This document shows positions 24,449-33,514 of a DNA stretch of 36,867 nt, in pieces; positions within the stretch are counted from its first letter, which is position 1, and each line of letters begins with the position of its first letter. The stretch is from Nitrospira sp. Lineage in GTDB: Bacteria > Nitrospirota > Nitrospiria > Nitrospirales > Nitrospiraceae. Both the position numbers and the translations under genes were made by a program. Below the pieces are notes generated by a model. That model searched no databases. It was not told where the DNA came from and was given only the letters and a program-made list of their open reading frames with translations. The DNA is taken from NCBI GenBank assembly GCA_029879905.1, contig JAOUPN010000007.1, forward strand, positions 1-36,867, written 5' to 3'.

Positions 24449-24691
24449 TCATCTCGTCCCAACCGGCCGCAAGGAGGGTAGATCCTCATCTTGCCCCGCT
24501 AATGCAGGATATGGGTCTTCGACGTCATCGGAATCTGCGCCGTCCTGTTGTTGCGAATTCATAGCCTTGTGCAGTTCTTGTTGTCGCTTGACCGTCGGTT
24601 CCACTCCGATTGTTTCAGGGGGAACCGGCGCGCCCGCGACACCGCACGAGATCAACAACCCTGCCATAAGAATAACCAGCAAGCGCGTCAT
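24449..24691 (-). CDS. Small lipoprotein between argH and lysA (LptM/LppL-like by position)
   Basis: The 80 residues start [16 protein letters not shown] with a lipobox cysteine at C16, followed by CGVAGAPVPPETIGVEPTV. In proteobacteria a tiny lipoprotein with CGxKGPLxxP is encoded just before lysA or dapF (LppL; LptM/YifL, which helps LptD maturation). The CGxxGxPxxP start here and the identical gene position suggest the same family. That is inference from a short motif and synteny. The rest is acidic and low complexity. It overlaps argH by four bases (ATGA), so it is translated from the arg-lys mRNA. Confidence 0.75.
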   Translation of the reverse strand: MTRLLVILMAGLLISCGVAGAPVPPETIGVEPTVKRQQELHKAMNSQQQDGADSDDVEDPYPALAGQDEDLPSLRPVGTR

Positions 24692-26103
24692 CCGAGTAAC
24701 CGGTCGAGCTCCTTGATCCGTTGATCAACCCGTGCTCGAGCCGTCCCTCCGATTTGTCGCTTGTGGTCGATAGCCGACGACACCGTCAACCGTGCAAGCA
24801 CGCCCGTTTCAATTCGATTGGAGAAGGCCCGCAGTTCATCGAGCGTAAAGTCCGTCAATTCCCTGTTCTTTTCCAATGCCGCCCGGACGATCCTTCCGGT
24901 GATGCCATGGGCTTCACGAAACGGCACACCTCGCTCGACCAAATAATCGGCCAATTCCGTCGCCAGAAAACCGCTGTGCTCCAACGCATCACTCAGCGCT
25001 TCTCGATTCACATTCAATCTGCGCATCAATTCCGTCATCACTTGAAGAGAAGACGTCGTCGTATCGAGCGCATCAAAAAGCGCCGGTTTGTCTTCCTGTA
25101 AATCGCGATTATAGGTCAACGGAAGCGCCTTGAGCATGACGAGGAGATTCATCAAATGGCCATAGACACGTCCGGTCTTTCCCCGAACCAACTCCGGAAT
25201 ATCGGGATTTTTCTTCTGCGGCATCATACTGCTGCCGGTACAAAAGGCATCCGGCAAGTCCACGAAGTTGAACTCCTGTGATGCCCAAATAATCAACTCC
25301 TCGCTGAGTCGGGATAAATGCATCATGAGAATGGACAAGGCCGAGACCACTTCAATCATGAAATCGCGATCGGATACCGCATCCATACTGTTGGCGGTCA
25401 CCACCGAAAACCCCAACAACTTCGCCGTATACGCCCGATCCACCGGATAGTTTGTCCCCGCCAATGCCCCTGATCCCAGCGGCATCACATTCAGTCTGGT
25501 CCTGGCATCGCGGACGCGCCCTTTGTCTCGCTCGATCATCTCCAAATAGGCCAGGAGATGATGTGCGAACAGCACCGGCTGAGCCCGTTGCAAATGGGTA
25601 TACCCCGGCATCACGATCGTCGAATTGGCTTTGGCCTTGGCCAGCAACACGCGCTGCAGTTCGGTACATTGCTCCATCAATCGGTCGAGGTGATCGCGGA
25701 GATAGAGCCGGACATCAAGCGCCACCTGATCGTTCCGGCTGCGCCCGGTGTGGAGCTTACCGCCCAACGGCCCGATCAATTCGGTCAATCGCCGCTCAAT
25801 CGCCATATGAATATCTTCATCTTGGGGTGTGAACGTAAACCGTCCACGGTCCAGTTCGGCTTTTACTGATTCCAACCCCCGCACGATGGTCTTGGTTTCT
25901 CTGGACGAGAACACCCGTGCTTTTTCCAGCGTCTTGCAATGCGCGATGCTTCCCTGAATATCGTGGACGTACAATCGTTGATCGATCGCCACCGATACAG
26001 TAAAGGCTTCGACGAGCTGGTCTGTACGTTCCTGAAATCGCCCCGCCCAGGCCTTTGCGGTCGCCGCACGCTTGGGGGCATCCCGTTTCTTCTTCATCAT
26101 CAA
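24688..26103 (-). CDS. argH: Argininosuccinate lyase
   Basis: ArgH splits argininosuccinate into arginine and fumarate, the last arginine step. The 471 residues contain [35 protein letters not shown] and the superfamily signature [12 protein letters not shown], whose serine is the catalytic base. The lysine-rich N-terminal tail ([18 protein letters not shown]) is slightly longer than usual, so the true start might be a few residues downstream. It overlaps argG by four bases and the lipoprotein by four bases. Confidence 0.96.
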   Translation of the reverse strand: MMMKKKRDAPKRAATAKAWAGRFQERTDQLVEAFTVSVAIDQRLYVHDIQGSIAHCKTLEKARVFSSRETKTIVRGLESVKAELDRGRFTFTPQDEDIHMAIERRLTELIGPLGGKLHTGRSRNDQVALDVRLYLRDHLDRLMEQCTELQRVLLAKAKANSTIVMPGYTHLQRAQPVLFAHHLLAYLEMIERDKGRVRDARTRLNVMPLGSGALAGTNYPVDRAYTAKLLGFSVVTANSMDAVSDRDFMIEVVSALSILMMHLSRLSEELIIWASQEFNFVDLPDAFCTGSSMMPQKKNPDIPELVRGKTGRVYGHLMNLLVMLKALPLTYNRDLQEDKPALFDALDTTTSSLQVMTELMRRLNVNREALSDALEHSGFLATELADYLVERGVPFREAHGITGRIVRAALEKNRELTDFTLDELRAFSNRIETGVLARLTVSSAIDHKRQIGGTARARVDQRIKELDRLLG

Positions 26104-27317
26104 CGCGATGCCTTTCGCTGACGCTGTGCCCTGATCTTCAACCGCAATCCGCTCAAGCGGATAAACCCTTCGGCATCTTTCTGGTCGTACACATCATCTT
26201 CTTCAAACGTCGCAATGTCGGAACGGTAGAGCGAGTTCTTGGCTTTGCGCCCGACCAGGGTACAACTGCCCTTATACAATTTCACCCGAGCCGTCCCGGT
26301 GACATCCGTCTGTGCGTGATCGATCGCCGCCTGCATCATTTCACGCTCAGGGCTGAACCAATACCCGTTGTAAATGATCTCGGCGAATCGTGGGATCAAA
26401 CTATCCCGGAAGTGCAGCGCCTCACGATCCATCGTCAACGATTCCAGTCCGCGGTGAGCGACATGAAGAATCGTTCCGCCCGGCGTTTCGTAGACCCCTC
26501 TCGACTTCATCCCCACATAGCGGTTTTCCACCAGATCGACGCGCCCGATCCCGTGCGCTCCCCCCAACGCATTGAGATGAGCCAAGAGTTTTGCCGGGCT
26601 CATTTTCTTACCGTCGACCGCCACGGGATTACCCGCGTGATAATCGATCTCCACTTCACACGGCGTGTTCGGAGCTTTCTCCGGCGCAACAGTCATTTGA
26701 AAGATTTCATCAGGCGGGGATTCCCATGGATCTTCGAGAATGCCTCCCTCATAGCTGACATGGAAGAGATTCAAATCCATGCTATAGGGTTTGGCCTTCG
26801 TCGCGGTGACCGGGATGCCATGCTGTTCGGCATACTCGATCAATTCACGCCGCGACCGCAACGTCCACTCCCGCCAAGGCGCAATGATCTTGAGCCCCGG
26901 CGCAAGGGCCGTATACGTCAGTTCGAACCGTACCTGATCGTTCCCCTTTCCCGTCGACCCATGCGATACGGCTTCTGCGCCCTCCTTGAGGGCGATCTCG
27001 GCCTGTCGACGGGCGATCAGCGGACGCGCAATGGACGTGCCCAGCAAATAACACCCTTCATAGAGGGCGTTGCCGCGCAACATCGGAAATACGTAGTCTT
27101 TGACAAATGTCTCACGCAAATCCTCGACGTATACCTTTTTGACCCCAAGCTTCCGAGCTTTGGCTTTAATGGCCTGCAGATCTTCCCCTTGACCGAGATC
27201 CGCACAAAAGGCGATCACTTCGGCGTCATAGGTTTCCTGAAGCCATTTCAAAATAACGGAGGTATCAAGACCGCCTGAGTAGGCCAATACAATTTTTTTG
27301 ATGGGCTTGGGTCTCAT
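26100..27317 (-). CDS. argG: Argininosuccinate synthase
   Basis: ArgG joins citrulline and aspartate with ATP. The 405 residues have the PP-loop [19 protein letters not shown] at the N-terminus, then [26 protein letters not shown] and the substrate-binding [11 protein letters not shown]. It overlaps argH by four bases and follows argF by 12 bp. A 407-codon ORF runs antisense across the whole gene in the track; it is a shadow caused by codon bias. Confidence 0.97.
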   Translation of the reverse strand: MRPKPIKKIVLAYSGGLDTSVILKWLQETYDAEVIAFCADLGQGEDLQAIKAKARKLGVKKVYVEDLRETFVKDYVFPMLRGNALYEGCYLLGTSIARPLIARRQAEIALKEGAEAVSHGSTGKGNDQVRFELTYTALAPGLKIIAPWREWTLRSRRELIEYAEQHGIPVTATKAKPYSMDLNLFHVSYEGGILEDPWESPPDEIFQMTVAPEKAPNTPCEVEIDYHAGNPVAVDGKKMSPAKLLAHLNALGGAHGIGRVDLVENRYVGMKSRGVYETPGGTILHVAHRGLESLTMDREALHFRDSLIPRFAEIIYNGYWFSPEREMMQAAIDHAQTDVTGTARVKLYKGSCTLVGRKAKNSLYRSDIATFEEDDVYDQKDAEGFIRLSGLRLKIRAQRQRKASR

Positions 27318-27329
27318 ATAGGGTTCCGA

Positions 27330-28304
27330 CTATACGCCTTTCTTCCTGGTGAGTAATTGCGTCAAGATCGCCTTCTGCATGTGCAACCGGTTTTCTGCTT
27401 GATCGAACACGACGGACTGGGGCCCATCAAGAACCTCTGCGGTGATCTCTTGTCCACGATGAGCCGGCAAACAATGCATGACTATTGCGTCGGGCTTGGC
27501 CCGTTGCAGGAGCCGTCCGTCGATTTGGTACGGAGCCAGCGCCTTGAGTCTCCTCGCCTGATCTCGCTCTTGCCCCATACTGGTCCAGACATCGGCATAG
27601 ATGATGTCCGCTTCTTTCACCGCCACCTGTGGATTCTCAATCACCTCGATGACCGCACCGGTGGTCTCAGCTTCAACCCTTGCTCGGTCGATCACGTGCT
27701 GATCCGGCTGATACCCTGACGGACATCCTGCCACCACCCGCATACCCATCTTCGCCCCGGCTTCGATCAAAGAGTTCGTGACATTGTTCCCGTCCCCGAT
27801 ATACGCCAACGTGAGCCCCTTGAGTCGGCCCTTGCACTCTTGGATCGTCAACAAATCCGACAGCGCCTGACAGGGATGGCTATGATCCGTCAAACCGTTG
27901 ATCACGGGCATGTCCGCCGCTTCCGCCCATTCCTGAACCACGGCATGGTCATAGGTACGAATCACAATCCCGTCCAAATACCGTGACAGCACGCGCGCAG
28001 TGTCCGAGACGCTCTCTCCCCGGGACAGCTGGCTGTCTCCCATAAAAAGGACCAAGGCATTGCCACCCAGCTGATTCATGCCGGCTTCGAACGACACCCT
28101 GGTGCGTGTGGAGGGCTTTTGAAACAGGAGTCCCAGCGTCTTTTCTCGGAGCAGGCGATGGGGTGTTCCTTTCCGCTGTTTCGCTTTCAGCGACCGGGCC
28201 AACCGCAGCAAATCTTCGATCTGTCGGCGAGGCATGGTCGCCACATCCAGAAGATCCTTCGCATATCCGCTTCTACGGCCTGATTGTTGAGTCTTTCGCG
28301 CCAT
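27330..28304 (-). CDS. argF: Ornithine carbamoyltransferase
   Basis: ArgF makes citrulline from ornithine and carbamoyl phosphate. The 324 residues show the carbamoyl-phosphate motif FQKPSTRTRVSFE, the HPCQALSDLLTI motif, the ornithine-binding DVWTSMGQE and the catalytic VMHCLPAHRGQEI. All key residues are present. Its ATG shares the A of the argD stop codon (TAATG), giving a translationally coupled pair. Confidence 0.96.
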   Translation of the reverse strand: MARKTQQSGRRSGYAKDLLDVATMPRRQIEDLLRLARSLKAKQRKGTPHRLLREKTLGLLFQKPSTRTRVSFEAGMNQLGGNALVLFMGDSQLSRGESVSDTARVLSRYLDGIVIRTYDHAVVQEWAEAADMPVINGLTDHSHPCQALSDLLTIQECKGRLKGLTLAYIGDGNNVTNSLIEAGAKMGMRVVAGCPSGYQPDQHVIDRARVEAETTGAVIEVIENPQVAVKEADIIYADVWTSMGQERDQARRLKALAPYQIDGRLLQRAKPDAIVMHCLPAHRGQEITAEVLDGPQSVVFDQAENRLHMQKAILTQLLTRKKGV

Positions 28305-29521
28305 TAGTGACGGCCAGCCTTCTCTTCCACGACCCGACGATTGAAAATCACGGTCAGCGTGTCGAGCAATTTATCGATATCCCGCTGAGTTACGACCAGC
28401 GGAGGAACGAACCGCAAGACTCGCTCGCCTGCCGCATTGATAAGGACTCCCCGAACCAAACAATCCGCCACGACGGATTTGGCATCCGTATCGATCTCTA
28501 CTCCCTGCAACAAACCGAGGCCGCGAACCTCTCGAACGATTCGCTGCCGGTCCTTACAATCCGCCAAGCTTTTTGCCAAATAGTCACCCATCCGCTTAGC
28601 ATGTTCCAATATGCCCCCGTCAAGAAGCGTCCGGCAGACCGCCAATGCCGCTGCGCAAGCCAAAGGATTCCCCCCGAATGTGGAGGCATGATCACCTGGC
28701 TGGAATGCCGATGCAACTTTTTCCTTCGCCAAACAGGCGCCGATCGGCACTCCACCACCCAGCCCTTTGGCTAAAGTCATAATGTCAGGTTCGACACCCA
28801 ACTGCTGATAGGCGAACAGCGTCCCGGTCCTTCCCATACCGGTCTGCACCTCATCAAAGATAAGCAGGATGTCTCGCTGGGTACACAGCGTACGGAGCTG
28901 TGCAAGATACTCCCGATCCGCCACATGAACACCACCCTCACCCTGGATGGGTTCCAGCATGATCGCCGCGGTCCGTTCACCGACCATGGCCTCAACCGCA
29001 CCAAAGTCATTGAACGGCGCATACGCAAACCCCGGCATCAGCGGCTCAAACCCCTTCTGGACCTTCTCCTGCCCGGTTGCGGTAATCGTTGCCAATGTCC
29101 GGCCATGGAACGAGTTGGTCATCGTGATTACTTCAAACCGTTCCGGACCGTATTTCGCATGAGCATATCGGCGCGCCAGCTTGATAGCCGCTTCATTAGC
29201 CTCGGCACCACTGTTGCAGAAAAACGCGCGATCGGCAAAAGAGTGCTCGACCAACATCTTTGCCAATTGCACTTGCGGTTCCGTATAGTATAGGTTTGAA
29301 ACATGGATCAATTGGGCTGCTTGTCGTTGGATGGCATGGACAAGATCCGGATGTCCATGGCCAAGGACATTCACGGCGATCCCACCGACGAAATCGATAT
29401 ACTCACGGCCCTCCAAGTCGTACACTCTTGTCCCGCGCCCTCGAACAATAGAGATCGGTTGGCGCGTATAGGTCTGCATCAGATATTTGGCGGCCGCGTC
29501 TTTCAGCTCTTCAGTCGGCAT
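28304..29521 (-). CDS. argD: Acetylornithine aminotransferase
   Basis: ArgD converts N-acetylglutamate semialdehyde to acetylornithine; many such enzymes also act as the succinyl-DAP aminotransferase, a step DapL makes unnecessary here. The 405-residue class III aminotransferase shows FVGGIAVNVLGHGHP, FFCNSGAEANEAAIKLAR, FHGRTLATITATGQ, the PLP-aspartate FDEVQTGMGRTG and the PLP-lysine TLAKGLGGGVPIGA. It is the first gene of the arg-lys operon and is preceded by a promoter-like sequence. argJ/argB/argC are not in the window. Confidence 0.95.
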   Translation of the reverse strand: MPTEELKDAAAKYLMQTYTRQPISIVRGRGTRVYDLEGREYIDFVGGIAVNVLGHGHPDLVHAIQRQAAQLIHVSNLYYTEPQVQLAKMLVEHSFADRAFFCNSGAEANEAAIKLARRYAHAKYGPERFEVITMTNSFHGRTLATITATGQEKVQKGFEPLMPGFAYAPFNDFGAVEAMVGERTAAIMLEPIQGEGGVHVADREYLAQLRTLCTQRDILLIFDEVQTGMGRTGTLFAYQQLGVEPDIMTLAKGLGGGVPIGACLAKEKVASAFQPGDHASTFGGNPLACAAALAVCRTLLDGGILEHAKRMGDYLAKSLADCKDRQRIVREVRGLGLLQGVEIDTDAKSVVADCLVRGVLINAAGERVLRFVPPLVVTQRDIDKLLDTLTVIFNRRVVEEKAGRH

Positions 29522-29551
29522 AACGTCATCACCTTAATCAGAAAGGCACGA

Positions 29552-29580
29552 AAACTAGCACAGGGTCGGTGTGAAAGCAA
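29552..29580 (-). promoter_or_regulatory. Promoter of the argDFGH-lipoprotein-lysA-dapAB operon
   Basis: On the minus strand, TTGCTT (29580-29575), a 17-bp spacer and TAGTTT (29557-29552), preceded by an extended -10 TG, lie about 30 bp upstream of argD. No ARG-box-like palindrome was obvious. Confidence 0.5.
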
Positions 29581-29713
29581 CAAGTCGAGGCAGGGGAAAG
29601 AACGAGTAGGCTCGGCGTCCTGCCTGCTCAACACCACGTACCACTGACACGATTGTGTACCGGATACGGATCCACCGGCTGATCTGTCCCTGAGTGTGAT
29701 AAGCTGCATTGCC

Positions 29714-30382
29714 ATGAAACCTTGTACTCACTGTAACCAACAGAGCCCTGACGACGCCAATTTTTGCCATCAGTGCGGCACCCCGCTTGAGGCCTCTCCA
29801 AAGACGGAAGAGCCTACAGACGACCAGCACGCCGGCGAACAGCAGCCCGACGAACAGCCCGCCTCCCCTCCGCCACCGAACGAAGAGGCTGTGTGGCGGC
29901 AGTTCATCGGCCCCAATGCAGACCATTATTTGGAGACCTTCAAGAGGTTTTCCGCCAACGGACAACCCAAATTCGCGCTGTCCTGGAACTGGCCGGCATT
30001 CCTCTATATCTCCTTTCTCTGGTTTCTCTATCGAAAGATGTATCTCCATGCATTTGTCTATGCCGTGGGTCCGATGGTGTCCACATATCTCACCGGCGAC
30101 GTCAGTGCCGGCATTGTGTGGAGCATCATGGCAGGCGCCACGGCGAACTATTTGTATTATTGGCATTGCCTGGAACAGATCAGCCGGATCAAACAAGCCG
30201 GCAGACTGGAGCCGACCGTCCTCCAGGAATCCGGCGGCGTGCAACTCTATGTCATTTGGGTCGGCGTCGCGTTTTACCTCCTGTTTTTCATCACACTCGC
30301 CAAAATGGGGCAGGAAGGTCCTCCCGGTATGGACGGACAACCGACGAAGTCCGACAGGCCGCCGGCGATGACAGGCGTATAG
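29714..30382 (+). CDS. Zinc-ribbon / DUF2628 membrane protein
   Basis: The 222 residues begin with a zinc ribbon (MKPCTHCNQQSPDDANFCHQCGTPL), then an acidic, proline-rich linker (about 30-65), then a DUF2628-like region: FKRFSANGQPKFALSWNWPAFLYISFLWFLYRKMYLHAF, with two or three further membrane segments (VYAVGPMVSTYL, SIMAGATANYLYYW, VIWVGVAFYLLFFITLA). Function is unknown; the family is a common small inner-membrane protein with a cytoplasmic ribbon. I prefer ATG 29714 over the track's GTG 29696 because the ribbon starts right there. It is divergent from the arg operon. Confidence 0.75.
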   Translation: MKPCTHCNQQSPDDANFCHQCGTPLEASPKTEEPTDDQHAGEQQPDEQPASPPPPNEEAVWRQFIGPNADHYLETFKRFSANGQPKFALSWNWPAFLYISFLWFLYRKMYLHAFVYAVGPMVSTYLTGDVSAGIVWSIMAGATANYLYYWHCLEQISRIKQAGRLEPTVLQESGGVQLYVIWVGVAFYLLFFITLAKMGQEGPPGMDGQPTKSDRPPAMTGV

Positions 30383-30441
30383 GTGATTCCGAGGCATACC
30401 GCATGCGGCCCATGCCTCTCCGTACCGCCCGAAGGCACGGC

Positions 30442-30469
30442 TTGACTTAAAAAAACAATGACGTATTCT
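30442..30469 (+). promoter_or_regulatory. Promoter-like sequence before gpmA
   Basis: TTGACT (30442-30447), a 16-bp A-rich spacer and TATTCT (30464-30469) lie 48 bp before the gpmA start. Confidence 0.5.
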
Positions 30470-30516
30470 TGGGCCCCACGAAGCATTTCTCATGCGACAA
30501 TGAACGGGAGCGTACG

Positions 30517-31122
30517 ATGTCTCGGCTAATTCTCCTCCGTCATGGCGAGTCTCAATGGAACCTGGAAAACCGCTTTACCGGTTGGGTCGATGTCCCCCTG
30601 TCACCGCGCGGCATTCAGGAAGCAAAAGACGCCGGAGACAAACTCAAGGAATTTGTCTTCGACCGTGCATTCACATCCGTACTCAGCCGCGCAAATGAAA
30701 CATTACGACTTGCCCTGGAAACCATCGGACAAACACATATTCCCATCGAAAAAGACAAGGCATTAAACGAGCGGATGTATGGAGAATTGCAGGGGCTGAA
30801 CAAAGCCGAAACCGCCGAGAAGTACGGCGACGCACAGGTGAAAATTTGGCGAAGGAGTTACGATGTGCCGCCCCCGGGCGGAGAGAGCCTCAAGGATACC
30901 GCGAATCGGGTCTTGCCGTATTACGAGAACACGATCAAGCCGTATTTGTCCAAAGGGGAAACCATTCTGATCGCCGCCCACGGCAACAGCCTTCGCGCCT
31001 TAGTCATGGAGCTTGAGCAACTGTCGAGAGAAGAGGTCCTGGAATTAAATATCCCTACCGGCGCCCCGCTGCTCTACGAGTTGGACGACAACGGAAAGGT
31101 GATCGCACACCGATACTTGTAG
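30517..31122 (+). CDS. gpmA: 2,3-bisphosphoglycerate-dependent phosphoglycerate mutase
   Basis: GpmA interconverts 3- and 2-phosphoglycerate. The phospho-histidine is H9 in [29 protein letters not shown], and the later motifs are [44 protein letters not shown] and the second histidine in [16 protein letters not shown]. At 201 residues it is shorter than the E. coli enzyme (about 250) and lacks the long insert, as in other short GpmA forms. The start at ATG 30517 follows GGGAG; the track's 30469 start lies inside the promoter. Its product is that of the glycerate 2-kinase seen at 15.7-17.0 kb. Confidence 0.94.
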   Translation: MSRLILLRHGESQWNLENRFTGWVDVPLSPRGIQEAKDAGDKLKEFVFDRAFTSVLSRANETLRLALETIGQTHIPIEKDKALNERMYGELQGLNKAETAEKYGDAQVKIWRRSYDVPPPGGESLKDTANRVLPYYENTIKPYLSKGETILIAAHGNSLRALVMELEQLSREEVLELNIPTGAPLLYELDDNGKVIAHRYL

Positions 31123-31152
31123 CACAGATTCGGTTTTTAGTTATGAGTGTTA

Positions 31153-31195
31153 CGTTTTGAACGCACCTACAATTACGAACGACACACTCAAAACG
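31153..31195. repeat. Inverted repeat downstream of gpmA
   Basis: CGTTTTGA (31153-31160) is matched by TCAAAACG (31188-31195), eight of eight bases with a 27-base loop. It lies between convergent gpmA and the 31235 gene and could act as a weak two-way terminator. Confidence 0.25.
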
Positions 31196-31234
31196 AAGAA
31201 ACAGTCCTACATCTATTTCAGCTCAGACTGACCC

Positions 31235-31720
31235 TCAGGCCGCCCCCTCCAAAAGTTTGCCGTACTCCGCCGCCGGCGCATGGTCGATCAATAACACCAG
31301 CAACTTCGACCGGTCCTCGGACGAGATTCCCCCATGATCCTCGATACGCGAAGCGGCTTCTGCGCTGACAGCCATATGGTTCATACCTTCATAATCCACC
31401 AAGTGGCCATACTCGGCCCGCCGTTCATCCAATTCCTGTCGGTAGGCTTCCCATGTGCCCGAACCAAGCCCCCCTGTTTCCCACCACGTCCTTTTGACCG
31501 ATTCCACCAGAGGGTCGATTATCGCAGCTCGATACTTGAGCGGAATGTGCGCGTCGATCGCAGCGAGAATCCAATAGACATTCAACGACACGATCTCACG
31601 GGAAATCACCTGAATATCGGATTCAGACACCGTGATCCCATATTCTTCAAGCAACTCGACGGATAGGGGCTTCGGCATTATCCGAAGCAATGCGGCCACA
31701 GCCTCTGCAGGAGTCATCAT
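31235..31720 (-). CDS. Hypothetical protein, helical, 161 residues
   Basis: Starting at ATG 31720 (AAGAGG eight bases upstream; the track's GTG is three codons earlier), it reads MMTPAEAVAALLRIMPKPLSVELLEEYGITVSESDIQVIS and continues with alternating charged and hydrophobic helices. Notable are a tryptophan-rich middle, VKRTWWETGGLGSGTWEAY, and a C-terminal SKLLVLLIDHAPAAEYGKLL. There is no signal peptide, membrane helix or cysteine. I do not recognise the family. It is convergent with gpmA and divergent from the outer-membrane protein gene. Confidence 0.6.
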   Translation of the reverse strand: MMTPAEAVAALLRIMPKPLSVELLEEYGITVSESDIQVISREIVSLNVYWILAAIDAHIPLKYRAAIIDPLVESVKRTWWETGGLGSGTWEAYRQELDERRAEYGHLVDYEGMNHMAVSAEAASRIEDHGGISSEDRSKLLVLLIDHAPAAEYGKLLEGAA

Positions 31721-31786
31721 ACGGTCCACCTCTTGAGTTATCGTGCTGCATGAGAATACTGCACGGCTCGGTCAGGCTCAAGCCGC

Positions 31787-31815
31787 TTGTCCGAATGCGG
31801 GGGCTGTGCTAGATT
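31787..31815 (+). promoter_or_regulatory. Promoter of the outer-membrane protein gene
   Basis: TTGTCC (31787-31792), a 17-bp spacer and an extended -10 TGC-TAGATT (31810-31815), with the predicted start about 20 bp before the ATG at 31841. Confidence 0.5.
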
Positions 31816-31840
31816 TCAAGTCCTATCTTGAGGAGTCTTC

Positions 31841-32392
31841 ATGTACCGATCCGCCTGCCGCAGCCTTCTTGTTATCGTACTGACCGTCGCATGCTGGGCT
31901 GCGACACCTCCCCGATCGACTCAGGCCGATGACAACCGCTGGGGATTCGGCTCGGACGTCGGATTCACCGCAGGCACAGTCGACGACACCGTGTTCAATC
32001 TCGGATTCAACCTCGACTATTATCCGGATGAGAACTTTTCATTCGGACCGATGATGCAAATCGCCCCGATCGGGAATCTGTTTCAATTCTCTCTCGCCGG
32101 CGTCGGGAAATATCATATCCGCCTAGACAATGGCATCAATATTGTTCCCTTCGCGGGCATTGGGTTTATTCACAATAGTTTGGACCGCAGAATCGGCTGG
32201 AGGCAGATCGATGAGAGCGACACGAGTTGGTATATCCCGGTCGGTGTCTCGCTGGAATATCAAGTCGCCCGCAACATCGCCATGGCTTCAACCGTCATTG
32301 TGAACCTTCATGATGTGGATATGACCCCGGCTCTCCGTCGGGAGGACAAAACCAGTGTGGCATTGATGTTCGGTTTCCGGTGGGGGCCGTAA
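31841..32392 (+). CDS. Small outer-membrane beta-barrel protein
   Basis: The 183 residues carry a signal peptide (MYRSACRSLLVIVLTVACWA) with likely cleavage after STQA-DD. The remainder alternates polar and hydrophobic residues in about eight strands (FGSDVGFTAGTV, VFNLGFNLDYYP, FSFGPMMQIAP, FQFSLAGVGKYHI, INIVPFAGIGFIHN, YIPVGVSLEYQV, ASTVIVNLHDV) and ends in ...ALMFGFRWGP. This resembles OmpW/OmpA-type barrels in 'outer membrane beta-barrel protein' families. The terminal phenylalanine expected by BAM is at position -4 rather than last. TTGAGGAG precedes the ATG. Confidence 0.75.
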   Translation: MYRSACRSLLVIVLTVACWAATPPRSTQADDNRWGFGSDVGFTAGTVDDTVFNLGFNLDYYPDENFSFGPMMQIAPIGNLFQFSLAGVGKYHIRLDNGINIVPFAGIGFIHNSLDRRIGWRQIDESDTSWYIPVGVSLEYQVARNIAMASTVIVNLHDVDMTPALRREDKTSVALMFGFRWGP

Positions 32393-32491
32393 ATACAGAG
32401 GCTACGATCGAGGTTATAGCCGAGTGGAGATTCGCGTAACCTAAACCTCGGCCTTGACCTTCACCAAGCTGACGGGCTTTTTCAGATCCTG

Positions 32492-33514
32492 CTACGCGGC
32501 TTTTGCGGGTCGCCATCGAAGGCCGACGTTCAAAAGCTCCTGCAGGAGTTCTTGATACTGATACCCGGCATGTTCCGCTGAATCGGCAAAATCCTCCCGG
32601 TACGCGATTTGCGGGTTCGGATTGGCTTCCAACACGTACAATTGCCCTCCGCTGTCCATACGCATGTCGATCCTGGCATAACCGTTAAGCCCGAGCACCC
32701 GGTAGACCCGTTTGGCCAAATGCTGGATCTCTTCGCGTTTCCTCGCCGGGAGTTGCGTGGCTTCTTGTGAAACAATGCCGTACTTGAGCTGATACGTCCT
32801 GCTCCATTTCACCCGTTCTGTCGCAATCCGTCGGGCATCATCCGGGAGCTTGTCGAGGATCAACTCCCAGACAGGGAGCGCCTGCAGATGTCCGTTACCG
32901 ATGACTCCGACATAGAATTCCCGCCCCTCAATATACTGTTCGATCAGCGCCCCGCTTCCGACATGATGGTGAATGAACGCGACCCGTTCACGTAATTTCT
33001 CGTCCTCCTCCACGATCGAGGCCTGCGAGATCCCCAACGACGCCTCCTCCGTGGTTGATTTGACGATCAAGGGGAACGCCAGTCCTTTCGGCCGTCTGAC
33101 GACACGCCCATGAGGGACTTCAATGAACTTCGGATGGGGGATGCGATGGAACGACAACATTTTCTTGGTCAAGGCCTTATCACGTGCCAGCATAAGACCG
33201 CGGGGGTTACAACCGGTATAGGGCAGATGCAGAAGTTCGAGGTAGGACACCACATGCTGATCGTATACGGCGATGCCGTCGAATTCTTCCAATAAATTGA
33301 ACGCAATGTCCGGCTTGTACTCATCGATGGCCTGGCGGATCACTTCAAGATCGCTCTTGACTCCGAGCGGCCTGACGTCATGGCCGATTTTTCTCAGCGT
33401 CGTGACGACGTCGTATTCGGTTCTCCACTCTGCCGCGGTAGGATCTTGGCCGCCCGTCTCTTCGGGTGGAACGAGATCTCCATGCATGAGGACGAGAACG
33501 CGCAAACGCTTCAT
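32492..33514 (-). CDS. ATP-grasp ligase of the D-Ala-D-Ala ligase family
   Basis: The 340 residues have a D-Ala ligase layout. The N-domain starts MKRLRVLVLMHGDLVPPEE; then FDGIAVYDQHVVSYLELLHLPYTGCNPRGLMLARDKALTKKML, the ATP-lysine strand FPLIVKSTTEEASLGIS, the ALIEQYIEGREFYVGVIG strand and the metal site RIDMRMDSGGQLYVLEANPNPQIA. The metal-site variant EANPNP differs from the EVNTNPG of true Ddl, and there is no mur/fts context, so a carboxylate-amine ligase with another substrate is more likely. It overlaps the metallopeptidase gene by four bases (ATGA). The frame continues 16 codons beyond the stop. Confidence 0.85.
   Translation of the reverse strand: MKRLRVLVLMHGDLVPPEETGGQDPTAAEWRTEYDVVTTLRKIGHDVRPLGVKSDLEVIRQAIDEYKPDIAFNLLEEFDGIAVYDQHVVSYLELLHLPYTGCNPRGLMLARDKALTKKMLSFHRIPHPKFIEVPHGRVVRRPKGLAFPLIVKSTTEEASLGISQASIVEEDEKLRERVAFIHHHVGSGALIEQYIEGREFYVGVIGNGHLQALPVWELILDKLPDDARRIATERVKWSRTYQLKYGIVSQEATQLPARKREEIQHLAKRVYRVLGLNGYARIDMRMDSGGQLYVLEANPNPQIAYREDFADSAEHAGYQYQELLQELLNVGLRWRPAKAA

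Noticed and set aside
26055-27278. 407-codon plus-strand ORF covering argG
   Set aside because: It lies exactly antisense to a complete, motif-rich argG. Its translation is arginine- and histidine-rich with no recognisable domain, as expected from codon-bias shadows.
29555-30493. 312-codon minus-strand ORF over the DUF2628 gene
   Set aside because: Antisense to a gene with a clear zinc ribbon and membrane helices. The translation has no domain and runs into the gpmA promoter.
32441-32494. In-frame continuation after the ATP-grasp stop (QDLKKPVSLVKVKAEV)
   Set aside because: Sixteen codons without a stop are expected by chance at this GC content. The gene already has full family length.
32492-33514. 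Calling the ATP-grasp gene ddl
   Set aside because: The metal-site sequence and the metallopeptidase partner differ from true D-Ala-D-Ala ligases, and no cell-wall operon is near.
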